From assembly GCA_964601085.1 (NCBI GenBank), contig CAZRLN010000001.1:1-64000 (forward strand): 64,000 nt of DNA. The letters run 5' to 3'. Below the pieces are notes generated by a model. That model ran no database searches and had not been told where the DNA came from. It worked only from the letters and a program-made list of their open reading frames with translations. Shown here one piece after another: positions 7,031-17,697 of the stretch. This stretch comes from UBA1444 sp964601085. Its GTDB lineage: Bacteria > Bacillota > Negativicutes > UBA1444. Position numbers and translations under genes: made by a program. Position 1 is the stretch's first letter, and each line of letters opens with the position of its first letter.

Positions 7031-8008
7031 ATGCAATCACTGTTTTTCGGTGCACTTTGCGCTTTCGGCGTGGTGGTCCTGTTGAGTCCGATCGCCATTC
7101 CTTTGCTGCACCGGCTGAAATTTGGCCAGGTGGTTCGAGAAGAGGGCCCGGCGGCGCATAAGGCCAAGACGGGAACGCCGACGATGGGCGGATTGCTGAT
7201 CCTGGCCGGGATCTGCGTGGCGGCGCTAGTGATCCATACTTCGGCGCCGGCGGTCTGGCTGATGTTGTTCGTTACACTGGCCTGCGGCGCTCTTGGTTTT
7301 GTCGACGACTATATCAAGGTGGTTCTGAAACGGAACCTGGGTCTGCGGGCCAAAGAAAAACTGCTGGGACAGATATTGATCGCCGCGTTGTTTTCGTGGA
7401 TTATCACGCGCTATTTGGGCCGGGGAACGGAATTGTGGATTCCCGGACTGAATGCCACCTGGGATCTGGGATTCCTGTTCCATGTGCTGGTATTTTTCAT
7501 CATCGTCGGGACGACGAACGCCGTCAATCTGACGGACGGTCTGGATGGCCTGGCGGCGGGTACGACCGCGGTCGCGGCGGGAATCTATGCGGCGGTGTCC
7601 TGGGTACTGGGGCAACCGGATGTGGCCGGATTTTTCACGGTCGTGGCGGGAGCGGCCCTGGGCTTTCTTGTTTTTAACCGGCATCCGGCGCGGATCTTCA
7701 TGGGGGATACCGGTTCCCTGGCGCTGGGCGGCGCGTTGGCGGCCGGTGCGGTGCTGACGGGGACCGAACTGCTGCTGCCGGTCATCGGCGCGGTTTTTGT
7801 GGCGGAGGCGATGTCGGTCATTCTGCAGGTGGCCTCGTTTAAAACGACGGGTCGCAGGATTTTCCGCATGAGTCCGCTGCATCATCATTTTGAACTCGGC
7901 GGTTGGCCTGAAACCCGCGTGGTGCGAATGTTTTGGGCGGCCGGGATAATAGCGGGACTGGTCGGCCTGGGCATCATGCTGGGTTCGGCCGGCGGAAGGC
8001 TGGTGTGA
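7031..8008 (+). CDS. mraY: Phospho-MurNAc-pentapeptide transferase MraY
   Basis: Integral membrane enzyme that moves phospho-MurNAc-pentapeptide onto undecaprenyl phosphate to give lipid I. The 325 residues form about ten membrane helices. Catalytic signatures are present in order: GFVDDYIKV (about 94-102), NAVNLTDGLDGLAAG (about 163-177), IFMGDTGSLALGG and the final HHHFELGGWPE histidine loop. AATCGGAGG precedes the ATG. Its last bases overlap the murD start. Confidence 0.97.
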   Translation: MQSLFFGALCAFGVVVLLSPIAIPLLHRLKFGQVVREEGPAAHKAKTGTPTMGGLLILAGICVAALVIHTSAPAVWLMLFVTLACGALGFVDDYIKVVLKRNLGLRAKEKLLGQILIAALFSWIITRYLGRGTELWIPGLNATWDLGFLFHVLVFFIIVGTTNAVNLTDGLDGLAAGTTAVAAGIYAAVSWVLGQPDVAGFFTVVAGAALGFLVFNRHPARIFMGDTGSLALGGALAAGAVLTGTELLLPVIGAVFVAEAMSVILQVASFKTTGRRIFRMSPLHHHFELGGWPETRVVRMFWAAGIIAGLVGLGIMLGSAGGRLV

Positions 8009-9378
8009 ACATGGATTTGGCAGGGAAAAAAATTCTGGTATTCGGCGCCGGTATCAGCGGCATTTCAGCGGCGGCGGTGCTGCAGTCCCGGGGTGCAGTC
8101 GTCACGTTGGCGGATGGTAAGGATCGGGGACACCTCAAGTCGGCGGACAGTTTGCACGATATAGACGGTAAGGTCGTGTTGGCGCTGGGTCGGCAAGACG
8201 AGGGACTGTTGGACGGGATCGAATTATTGATCCTGTCGCCGGGGATATCAATCCACCATCCATTGGTGGAGGCGGCGAATCAGCGCAACGTTCCGGTCTG
8301 GAGCGAGGTCGAACTGGCCGGACGCCTCTGTCAGGCGCCGATCATTGCCGTTACCGGAACCAATGGCAAGACGACGACGACAACCTTGCTCGGCGAAATG
8401 ATGAAGACAACTTGCGACGAAGTGGTCGTCGGCGGAAATATCGGCGTTGCCCTGTCGCAGGAAGTCGGGCAGGTGAGCCGGCAGGGGCGCGTAGTGGCGG
8501 AAATCTCCAGCTTTCAGCTGGAAGGCGTTCATGAATTCCGGCCGCACATCGCGGTCATGTTGAATCTGACGCCGGATCATATCGACCGGCACGGCTCGTT
8601 TGAAGGGTATGGCGCTACCAAGCAAAAACTGTTCGCCTTGCAGACAAAGCAGGATTTTGCCGTTCTGAATCATGATGATCCATGGATCCGGGCGATGGCG
8701 GCGCGCATTGGTTCCCGGGTATTTTTCTTCAGCCGGCAATCGGCGCTGGTGGAAGGCGCGTTTGTCGTCGACGGCGAGATCCGGCTGCGCTGGGAAGGAA
8801 AAGAGTCGAGGATCTGCGCTATTTCGGATATGAAACTGTTTGGCGGCCATAATGTGGAAAACGCTCTGGCGGCGTGCGGTGCGGCGTATCTGGCCGGTGT
8901 GTCGCCGGCGGACATGGCGAAAGTGCTGACCTCGTTTACGGGAGTGGAGCACCGGATCGAGCCGGTGGCGACAATCAACGGCGTACCGTATTATAACGAC
9001 TCCAAGGCGACTAATCCCGAATCCTCCATCAAGGCGTTGGAAGCATTTGCCGGGCACGTCCTCCTGATCGCCGGTGGGCGCGACAAGAATACGGATTTGA
9101 CGGAATTCATGCGTCTGGTACGGGAGCGGGCGGACGGGCTGATCCTCATCGGCGAAGCGACGGATCGATTCGAAACGGCGGCCCGGAAGCAGGGCGTGAC
9201 CAATATTTTCCGCGCGGCTTCGCTGGAAGCGGCGGTGGAGAAAGTTCGGACGGAGGCGGCGCCGCCGCAGGTGGTTTTGCTGTCGCCGGCTTGCGCCAGC
9301 TACGACATGTTCGACAATTTCGAACAACGGGGCCGTGTGTTCAAGGAACTGGTCCGCAGCGGCGGGAAATCCGCATGA
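8005..9378 (+). CDS. murD: UDP-MurNAc-L-alanine:D-glutamate ligase MurD
   Basis: Adds D-glutamate to UDP-MurNAc-L-Ala. The 457 residues show an N-terminal Rossmann fold (ILVFGAGISGISAA), the P-loop AVTGTNGKTTTTTLLGEM at about 114-131, and AGGRDKNTDLTEF in the C-domain. I prefer the GTG at 8005 because GGAAGG (7994-7999) is five bases upstream and the codon overlaps the mraY stop as GTGA; the ATG at 8011 is the alternative. In many Firmicutes ftsW follows murD, but here murG begins at once. Confidence 0.96.
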   Translation: MNMDLAGKKILVFGAGISGISAAAVLQSRGAVVTLADGKDRGHLKSADSLHDIDGKVVLALGRQDEGLLDGIELLILSPGISIHHPLVEAANQRNVPVWSEVELAGRLCQAPIIAVTGTNGKTTTTTLLGEMMKTTCDEVVVGGNIGVALSQEVGQVSRQGRVVAEISSFQLEGVHEFRPHIAVMLNLTPDHIDRHGSFEGYGATKQKLFALQTKQDFAVLNHDDPWIRAMAARIGSRVFFFSRQSALVEGAFVVDGEIRLRWEGKESRICAISDMKLFGGHNVENALAACGAAYLAGVSPADMAKVLTSFTGVEHRIEPVATINGVPYYNDSKATNPESSIKALEAFAGHVLLIAGGRDKNTDLTEFMRLVRERADGLILIGEATDRFETAARKQGVTNIFRAASLEAAVEKVRTEAAPPQVVLLSPACASYDMFDNFEQRGRVFKELVRSGGKSA

Positions 9379-10511
9379 GAATTCTGATTGCGGGCGGCGG
9401 TACCGGCGGACATATTTATCCGGCCCTGTCCATCGCCCGGGCGCTGGAACGGCGGGACGCGGCGGTGGAGATTCGGTTTGTGGGAACGGCGCACGGCATG
9501 GAGGCCGAACTGATTCCCCGGGCCGGTTACACGTTGAAGACGATTCATTTGTATGGCTTTCAGCGCCGAATTTCATGGCGGAATATCAAAAATCTGTTTT
9601 GGACGGCCCGAAGCCTCTGGGATGTGCGGAAGATTTTACGGGATTTTCGGCCGGATGCGGTGATCGGCACTGGCGGCTATGTTTGCGGTCCGGTGGTCTG
9701 GAGCGCCGCCTCCGCCGGGATTCCCACGCTGATTCAGGAACAGAACGCCTTTCCCGGAGTAACCAACCGGATTCTCAGCCGGGTTGTGGATGTGGTGGCA
9801 CTGGGATACCGGGAAGCGGCCGCGAAATTTACTGGTCGCAAAGCCCGCGTCGTGGTGACGGGAAACCCGGTGCGGGAGGATTTGCTGCAGGAGAAACGGG
9901 AAGAGGCCTGCCGGCATTTTGGCCTGCGTGCGGATCTGCCGGTTTTGCTCATCACCGGGGGGAGCCAGGGCGCCCGCAGCATCAATCAGGCAGCTTTGGA
10001 AGTTCATCGGCGCTGGGCGGGAAAAAAGGATCTGCAAATACTTCATATTACCGGGCAGACGGACTATAATAATATAATACATATGTTGCAGACATTGGGC
10101 TTGACGTTCAATGACGGGGAGTCCGGCCGGATCGTCGTCCCGTATCTGCATGAAATGCCGAAAGCTCTGGCGGCGGCCCGGTTGGTGGTTTCACGGGCTG
10201 GAGCCATTGGTTTGGCTGAGTTGACCTTGCGAGGCATTCCGGCGGTTTTGATTCCCTATCCGTATGCGTCGGAAAACCATCAGGAAATTAATGCCCGTGC
10301 TTTGGAAAAGAATGGCGCCGCAGTGGTGATCCGGGATGCGGATCTTACCGGGGAAATATTGGCGGCGCAGGTGGAAACGCTGATTGCGGATTCCGGGAAG
10401 TTGCATAGTATGGCGGCGGCGGCCGCAGCGATGGGAAGCCCACGGGCGGCCGATGAGATTGCGGATTTGGTGTTTGATTTGTCGGCCCGGCGGAGCGCCG
10501 GCCAACGTTAA
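9375..10511 (+). CDS. murG: Lipid II synthase MurG
   Basis: Membrane-associated GT28 glycosyltransferase that adds GlcNAc to lipid I. The 378 residues open with RILIAGGGTGGHIYPALSI, the glycine-rich acceptor loop, and contain TGGYVCGPVVW, QEQNAFPGVTNR and the donor-site SRAGAIGLAELTLRGIPA with the catalytic-type glutamate. The start ATG overlaps the murD stop (ATGA); a longer upstream frame inside murD has no support. Confidence 0.96.
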   Translation: MRILIAGGGTGGHIYPALSIARALERRDAAVEIRFVGTAHGMEAELIPRAGYTLKTIHLYGFQRRISWRNIKNLFWTARSLWDVRKILRDFRPDAVIGTGGYVCGPVVWSAASAGIPTLIQEQNAFPGVTNRILSRVVDVVALGYREAAAKFTGRKARVVVTGNPVREDLLQEKREEACRHFGLRADLPVLLITGGSQGARSINQAALEVHRRWAGKKDLQILHITGQTDYNNIIHMLQTLGLTFNDGESGRIVVPYLHEMPKALAAARLVVSRAGAIGLAELTLRGIPAVLIPYPYASENHQEINARALEKNGAAVVIRDADLTGEILAAQVETLIADSGKLHSMAAAAAAMGSPRAADEIADLVFDLSARRSAGQR

Positions 10512-10534
10512 GTCTTTTGGGGGAGGAAACCATT

Positions 10535-12862
<2,328 letters not shown>

Positions 12863-12866
12863 TTTC

Positions 12867-13610
12867 ATGGATGGATCCGCCCGGAAACGGAAACGGCATC
12901 GGTGGCTCTTTGAACGAATCTTGTTCGTGTGCGTTTGCCTGGCGGCAATTGCCTGGCAATGTTATACCCGCCCGGTCTATCTGTTGTTGCAAACGGTGGC
13001 GGTGGAGGGAAATCAAAAAATCGCCACGGAAGAAATCCTGCAAATGGCCGGAGTCACTTCACATCAGGGAATGGTCTGGTTTTGGGACGCCAAGGACTTT
13101 TTCGCCATTTTGCGGGATGATCTGCGGGTGGAAGAGGTTACGACCGCGTATGAGTGGCCGGCGTCCCTGACCATCCATGTCAAGGAACGTCGTTCTCTTG
13201 CGTATGTTGCCAGCCGGCACGGTTTTCTGGACGTTGATGCGACCGGAACGGTGACGGCTATTTCCCATAGCCTGAAAAACATGGAGGCGCCGCTGATCAC
13301 CGGATTCAAGGCGGGGCGCGTTTTCCCCGGAAACCGGATTTCGGATTCCGGTGTGCGAAGCGCACTGGAATTTCTTGTGTCGCTCAACAAGGAAACCCGG
13401 GACAAAATTTCCGAGGTTCATTTGGCGCCAAACAGCGGCGTGACGGTAATAACGCTGAACAATGTCAAGATTTATCTGGGGCCGCTGGATCGGACCCGGG
13501 AAAAAGCGCGCCTGACGCAGGATATTTTGCAGGAGATCAGCGCCAAGGCCGTTCCGGTCGATTCCATCGATTTGGCGCATGGAAAACCGGTGTTGCGGTT
13601 TCGGCTTTAA
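12867..13610 (+). CDS. ftsQ: Cell division protein FtsQ/DivIB
   Basis: A 247-residue bitopic division protein. After a basic N-terminus comes one membrane helix (ILFVCVCLAAIAWQCYT, about 18-34). Then follows the POTRA domain with VAVEGNQKIATEEILQMAGV (about 46-65) and the beta domain with DVDATGTVTAISHS. FtsQ links the early and late divisome parts and binds FtsL and DivIC. It starts five bases after murC-ddl. Its place between ddl and the DUF881 gene matches Firmicute clusters. Confidence 0.93.
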   Translation: MDGSARKRKRHRWLFERILFVCVCLAAIAWQCYTRPVYLLLQTVAVEGNQKIATEEILQMAGVTSHQGMVWFWDAKDFFAILRDDLRVEEVTTAYEWPASLTIHVKERRSLAYVASRHGFLDVDATGTVTAISHSLKNMEAPLITGFKAGRVFPGNRISDSGVRSALEFLVSLNKETRDKISEVHLAPNSGVTVITLNNVKIYLGPLDRTREKARLTQDILQEISAKAVPVDSIDLAHGKPVLRFRL

Positions 13611-13639
13611 ATAAATAATAAAATAGAGGAGGAGTTAGT

Positions 13640-14335
13640 TTGGCTGCCCTTAAACAGGGACGTGCGGCGCTGATGTTTGTGTGTGTCGTTCTGGGAATCA
13701 TGTTGGCTCTGCAATTCCGGACGGCGCAGGATATCCGGTCGACTTTGCCGTATCAGCGGGCGGAAGATTTGTCGCAACGGCTCCGACAGGCGGAGAAGGA
13801 AAGAGACGTAGCATTGCGTCAATTGCAGGAGGTCCAGAATTCCACCCTCGGGGAAACAATCGCCAAAGAAGCGGAAATGTTCCGGATGGCGGCCGGTTAT
13901 CTGCCTGTGCAGGGACCCGGTGTGATTGTAACGATCGATGACAGCAAACGAGTGATCAAACCCGGAGAAAACCCGAACTTATATTTAATTCATGACGATG
14001 ATATGCTTAAAGTGATTAACGAGTTATGGGCCGCCGGCGCGGAGGCCATTTCCATCAATGAGCAGCGGCTTGTGGTGGGATCGGAAATCCGTTGCGCCGG
14101 TCCGACGATTTCCGTGAATAACTCGAAATATACGCCGCCGTATGAAATTCGGGCGATCGGCGATCCGAAAACGTTGGAGGCATCTCTGAAAATGCGGGGC
14201 GGTGTGATTGAGACCCTGCAGTTCTGGGGAATCCAGGCGACGGTAAAAACGCAGAATTCAATCAAGATCGCCGCCTTCAAAGGCCCGCATAAATATCAGT
14301 TCGCAAAACCGGCAAAGGAGGGCCCGGCCAAATGA
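13640..14335 (+). CDS. DUF881 family protein (YlxW/YlxX type)
   Basis: A 231-residue DUF881 protein. It has an N-terminal membrane helix (AALMFVCVVLGIMLALQF), a coiled coil (DLSQRLRQAEKERDVALRQ, about 41-59), then the globular domain with GPGVIVTIDDS, INELWAAGAEAISINEQR and APPYEIRAIG-like strands. Members sit between ftsQ and ftsZ in many Firmicutes and are thought to be envelope or division accessories, but no biochemical role is settled. The TTG start at 13640 has GGAGGAG upstream. The next gene overlaps its stop. Confidence 0.88.
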   Translation: MAALKQGRAALMFVCVVLGIMLALQFRTAQDIRSTLPYQRAEDLSQRLRQAEKERDVALRQLQEVQNSTLGETIAKEAEMFRMAAGYLPVQGPGVIVTIDDSKRVIKPGENPNLYLIHDDDMLKVINELWAAGAEAISINEQRLVVGSEIRCAGPTISVNNSKYTPPYEIRAIGDPKTLEASLKMRGGVIETLQFWGIQATVKTQNSIKIAAFKGPHKYQFAKPAKEGPAK

Positions 14336-14661
14336 TGCTGCCGATTTTTGCGGTATTGACAGGAATTGTGATTGGACTGCTTTTTCCGTACAGTTTGCCG
14401 GCCGAATACGGGAAATTTCTGGCGGTGGCCCTTTTGGCATCGCTGGACTCGGTTTTTGGCGGTATGCGGTCCGGGATGGAAGAAAAGTTCGACAACGCCA
14501 TCTTTATCAGCGGTTTTTTTGTAAACGCCCTACTGGCGGTCCTGCTGGTGTTTATCGGCGATCGCCTGGGAATTGATCTCTATTATGTGGCCTCGCTGGC
14601 TTTCGGTCTCCGTATCTTTCAAAATCTGGCGATTATTCGGCGCTACTTCCTAAAAAAATGA
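14332..14661 (+). CDS. sbp: Small basic protein Sbp (DUF1290)
   Basis: A 109-residue membrane protein with three hydrophobic segments: LPIFAVLTGIVIGLLFPY, a middle LAVALLASLDSVFGG and a C-terminal pair around GFFVNALLAVLLVFIG and VASLAFGLRIFQNLAIIRR. The LDSVFGGMRSGMEEKFD loop is the DUF1290 hallmark. The gene pairs with DUF881 upstream of ftsZ throughout Firmicutes; function is unknown. Two adjacent ATG codons (14332 and 14335) could start it, the first overlapping the previous stop. Confidence 0.9.
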   Translation: MMLPIFAVLTGIVIGLLFPYSLPAEYGKFLAVALLASLDSVFGGMRSGMEEKFDNAIFISGFFVNALLAVLLVFIGDRLGIDLYYVASLAFGLRIFQNLAIIRRYFLKK

Positions 14662-14760
14662 GAAAAGTGCTGTGAAAAACCTTTTTTCATCGGGCAGGAA
14701 TAATAACTTGCGCGTGGAATAGTAAAACGTAAAAGAAAAGCCAACACAACGGGAGGAGCT

Positions 14761-15837
14761 ATGAAGATGTCGGGACTGGAGCTCGAAATCGATACGGATC
14801 AATTTGCCGCCATCAAGGTTGTAGGAGTGGGCGGCGCTGGAAATAATGCGGTAAACCGGATGATTTCCTCGAACGTTCAGGGAGTGGAATTTATCGCGGT
14901 CAATACGGATGCGCAGGCGTTGTTGTCTTCCCTGGCGCCTTATCGGATACAGATTGGCGAGAAATTGACCAAAGGCCTGGGGGCGGGCGCGAATCCGGAA
15001 GTCGGACAAAAAGCGGCGGAAGAAAGCCGCGATGATATTATGAAGGCTTTGCGCGGCGCGGACATGGTTTTCATTACGGCCGGCATGGGCGGCGGCACCG
15101 GCACCGGCGCAGCTCCCGTGGTGGCGGAATGCGCCAAGGAACTAGGTGCGCTGACTGTCGGCGTTGTTACCCGGCCATTCATGTTTGAGGCGCGGCGGCG
15201 GCAAAGCCAGTCCGAGTGGGGGATCGGCCGCATGAAAGACCAGGTGGATGCCCTGATCACCATTTCCAACGACCGGTTGCTGCAGATTGTACAGAAGAGC
15301 GCGTCGATCATGGATGCGTTCCGGATCGCCGACGATGTTTTGCGTCAGGGCGTGCAGGGAATGTCGGATTTGATCGTCATTCCCGGCCTGATCAATCTGG
15401 ACTTCGCCGATGTGAAGACGATCATGGAGGATGCCGGATCGGCTTTGATGGGGGTCGGCGTGGGCCGGGGCGAAAATCGTGCGATGCTGGCCACGGAGCA
15501 GGCGGTCAAGAGTCCCCTGCTGGATACGTCGATCGAGGGCGCCAAAGGGGTTTTGTTAAGTTTCTGCGGCGGTCCCGACATGGGCCTCCTGGAAGTCAAC
15601 GAAGCGGCCAGCATGGTGGCGGACATGGCCGATCCGGAAGCCAATATCATTTTTGGCGCCGTGATTGACGATAAAATGACGGATGAAATGCGTGTCACGA
15701 TCATTGCCACCGGCTTTGAACCCAAACGCGCCAAGCCGGGACCGCGGGGAGCGGCACCTTCCCAGCCGGAAATTGCGCCGATTCCCAAATTCAAGGGAGC
15801 CACGTTGGAAATACCGGATTGGATGAAGCGAAAATAG
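14761..15837 (+). CDS. ftsZ: Cell division GTPase FtsZ
   Basis: Tubulin-like GTPase that forms the division ring. The 358 residues include VVGVGGAGNNAVNRM (about 20-34), the signature loop GMGGGTGTGAAPVVAE (about 107-122) and the T7 loop GLINLDFADVKT, so GTP hydrolysis is expected. The region after the signature is unusual: FEARRRQSQSEWGIG where FEGKRR...AE.GI is normal, and ISNDRLLQI where IPNDRLL is usual. The C-terminal linker is short, followed by the conserved peptide IPDWMKRK. GGGAGGAG precedes the start. No ftsA lies upstream. A terminator follows. Confidence 0.96.
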   Translation: MKMSGLELEIDTDQFAAIKVVGVGGAGNNAVNRMISSNVQGVEFIAVNTDAQALLSSLAPYRIQIGEKLTKGLGAGANPEVGQKAAEESRDDIMKALRGADMVFITAGMGGGTGTGAAPVVAECAKELGALTVGVVTRPFMFEARRRQSQSEWGIGRMKDQVDALITISNDRLLQIVQKSASIMDAFRIADDVLRQGVQGMSDLIVIPGLINLDFADVKTIMEDAGSALMGVGVGRGENRAMLATEQAVKSPLLDTSIEGAKGVLLSFCGGPDMGLLEVNEAASMVADMADPEANIIFGAVIDDKMTDEMRVTIIATGFEPKRAKPGPRGAAPSQPEIAPIPKFKGATLEIPDWMKRK

Positions 15838-15857
15838 TCTTTCAAATCCGAGGTTGA

Positions 15858-15885
15858 CTCCGGCGATTTCGTCGGAGTTTTCTTT
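15858..15885 (+). terminator. Intrinsic terminator after ftsZ
   Basis: ACTCCGGCG (15858-15866) pairs with CGTCGGAGT (15871-15879), including one G-U pair, around an ATTT loop, followed by TTTCTTTT. It closes the division cluster. Confidence 0.85.
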
Positions 15886-15953
15886 TATTCTGGCACGGCG
15901 AAAAGATCGCAACGAAAAGGATTATTGAGAATGAGCGAGAATATATATACTTT

Positions 15954-17666
15954 ATGAAATGGCGATATCGAGTACTGCCGGAATCAGCTGAATGGAGCGC
16001 CTGCTTGCGGGATTTGGGCCTTTCGCCGCTATTTGCCGCCGGACTGCAGGCCCGGGGTCTGACTGATCCGACCGTACTGGAACGGTTTTTTCGGTCGGAT
16101 TTGACGGATTTGGTCAGACCGGTCGATTTCGGCGAGGAAATGACGAAAGCGATCGTCCGGTTGCGGCGGGCGTTTGAAGCGCAAGAACATATTGTCGTGC
16201 TAGGCGACTACGATGTGGATGGCACCAGCGGAACCGCGCTCATTCAGGGAACTTTACAGCGCCTAAGCGGTCATTACGGATTTACTTCGGCAGTTATGCT
16301 GTCGGATCGATTTACGGAGGGCTACGGCCTGAATGGCCGAAACATCGGTCGTTTGATGTCGATGCGTCCCAATCTGGTGATCACGGTCGATTGCGGCGTC
16401 TCCAGCGGCGCGGAGATCGAACAACTCAAAGCGGACGGAATCGATGTCATCATCACCGATCATCACGGCTTGAAGGGACACTATCCCGATGCGGCGATCG
16501 CGGTCATCCATCCCGAGTTGTCGTGCAAGGCCGACCTGCCGGCGATTTCCGGTTGTTCGGTGGCGTGGCAGTTGATGCGGGGCCTGTGGGAAAGCCACGG
16601 CAAAAACTGTCCGGAATGGCTGCTGCAGGACGCTCTGGACTTGGTTGCCTTGGGAGCGGTCTGCGATATTATGCCGCTCAATGAACCGGCCAACCGTTAT
16701 TTTGTCCGTGCGGGAATGAAGATCATCGAGCAGGGCCGACGGACCGCTTTTCAGGTGATGCGGGACGCCTGCAGTTGGCGCAATGTGAACACCTATACAC
16801 TGGGGTTTGTCATCGGGCCCCGGATCAACGCCGCCGGCCGGATGAACCGAAGCAATGGCGCCGAGCCGGTCGTCGAATGGCTGTTGTCCCCGGACCCGCA
16901 ACGTTGCGCGGCGATTGCCCGGCAACTGGAAGAGTTCAACAACGAGCGGCGTCGCGAACAGGAGGAGTCGATTCAGGCCGGATTGCTACAACTGGAAACT
17001 GGTCCGCAACCGGAGCCGTTCCGGAACCTCTCCGTCGTGCAGGGGGATTTTCACGAAGGCGTAGTCGGCATTGTGGCGTCAAAGCTGGCGGAAAAGTTTT
17101 ATCAACCGGCGTTTGTCCTGGCGTCGACCGGCGACACGGAACAAACGGGAATCTGGCGGGGATCGGCCCGCAGCATTCCGGGAGTGGATCTGTTCCGCCT
17201 GATGGAGCGGCATCAGCAGCACTTGGTGCAGTGGGGCGGCCACGCGATGGCGGCTGGACTCAGTATTGCCCACGACAACATGGCGCCGTTTTTTCGGGCG
17301 CTGGATGCGGAACTGGCGGCATTGCCGGCCGACACCTGGGAGAAGGTCCGATTTATTGACGGACGCTTGTCCGAAATGGATTTGACGGATACATTCTTTG
17401 GGAATTTGGCGGAATTGGAACCGCACGGCGAAAAGTTCCCGCCGTTTATTTGGGAACTTTCCGGCAAGGTCACCAAGGGGCGGATGATCGCGCGACCGGG
17501 CAACCCGAAGGCGGGTGTCATCAACGTCGGCGCTCGGGAATTTCCCTTCATCATGTGGGAGAACTCGGACCAGTTTGAATTTGAACAAACCCGGACTTTT
17601 TTTGGCGCCTGGGAGTATAACGAATATCAAAGGGCCATGCAGTTTCGGGCGATAGGCGTGCAGTGA
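15954..17666 (+). CDS. recJ: Single-stranded-DNA exonuclease RecJ
   Basis: 5'-3' exonuclease of the DHH family that acts in recombinational and mismatch repair. The 570 residues carry DYDVDG (about 85-90), VDCGVSSG (about 145), TDHHGLKG (about 168), IGPRINAAGRM and the DHHA1 signature WRGSARSIPG...GGHAMAAGLS, so all metal-binding and substrate residues look intact. It is near the E. coli length and lacks the extra C-terminal domains of the roughly 780-residue Bacillus form. The start at 15954 has no clear ribosome site. It begins a new unit with rel. Confidence 0.95.
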   Translation: MKWRYRVLPESAEWSACLRDLGLSPLFAAGLQARGLTDPTVLERFFRSDLTDLVRPVDFGEEMTKAIVRLRRAFEAQEHIVVLGDYDVDGTSGTALIQGTLQRLSGHYGFTSAVMLSDRFTEGYGLNGRNIGRLMSMRPNLVITVDCGVSSGAEIEQLKADGIDVIITDHHGLKGHYPDAAIAVIHPELSCKADLPAISGCSVAWQLMRGLWESHGKNCPEWLLQDALDLVALGAVCDIMPLNEPANRYFVRAGMKIIEQGRRTAFQVMRDACSWRNVNTYTLGFVIGPRINAAGRMNRSNGAEPVVEWLLSPDPQRCAAIARQLEEFNNERRREQEESIQAGLLQLETGPQPEPFRNLSVVQGDFHEGVVGIVASKLAEKFYQPAFVLASTGDTEQTGIWRGSARSIPGVDLFRLMERHQQHLVQWGGHAMAAGLSIAHDNMAPFFRALDAELAALPADTWEKVRFIDGRLSEMDLTDTFFGNLAELEPHGEKFPPFIWELSGKVTKGRMIARPGNPKAGVINVGAREFPFIMWENSDQFEFEQTRTFFGAWEYNEYQRAMQFRAIGVQ

Positions 17667-17697
17667 AGCCAATGATTTCTCGGGATGGGGTGCGCGA

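Noticed and set aside
14680..14700. AT-only hairpin TGAAAAA/TTTTTCA between sbp and ftsZ as a terminator
   Set aside because: The stem has no GC pairs and no T-run beyond its own 3' arm, so it should not stop transcription.
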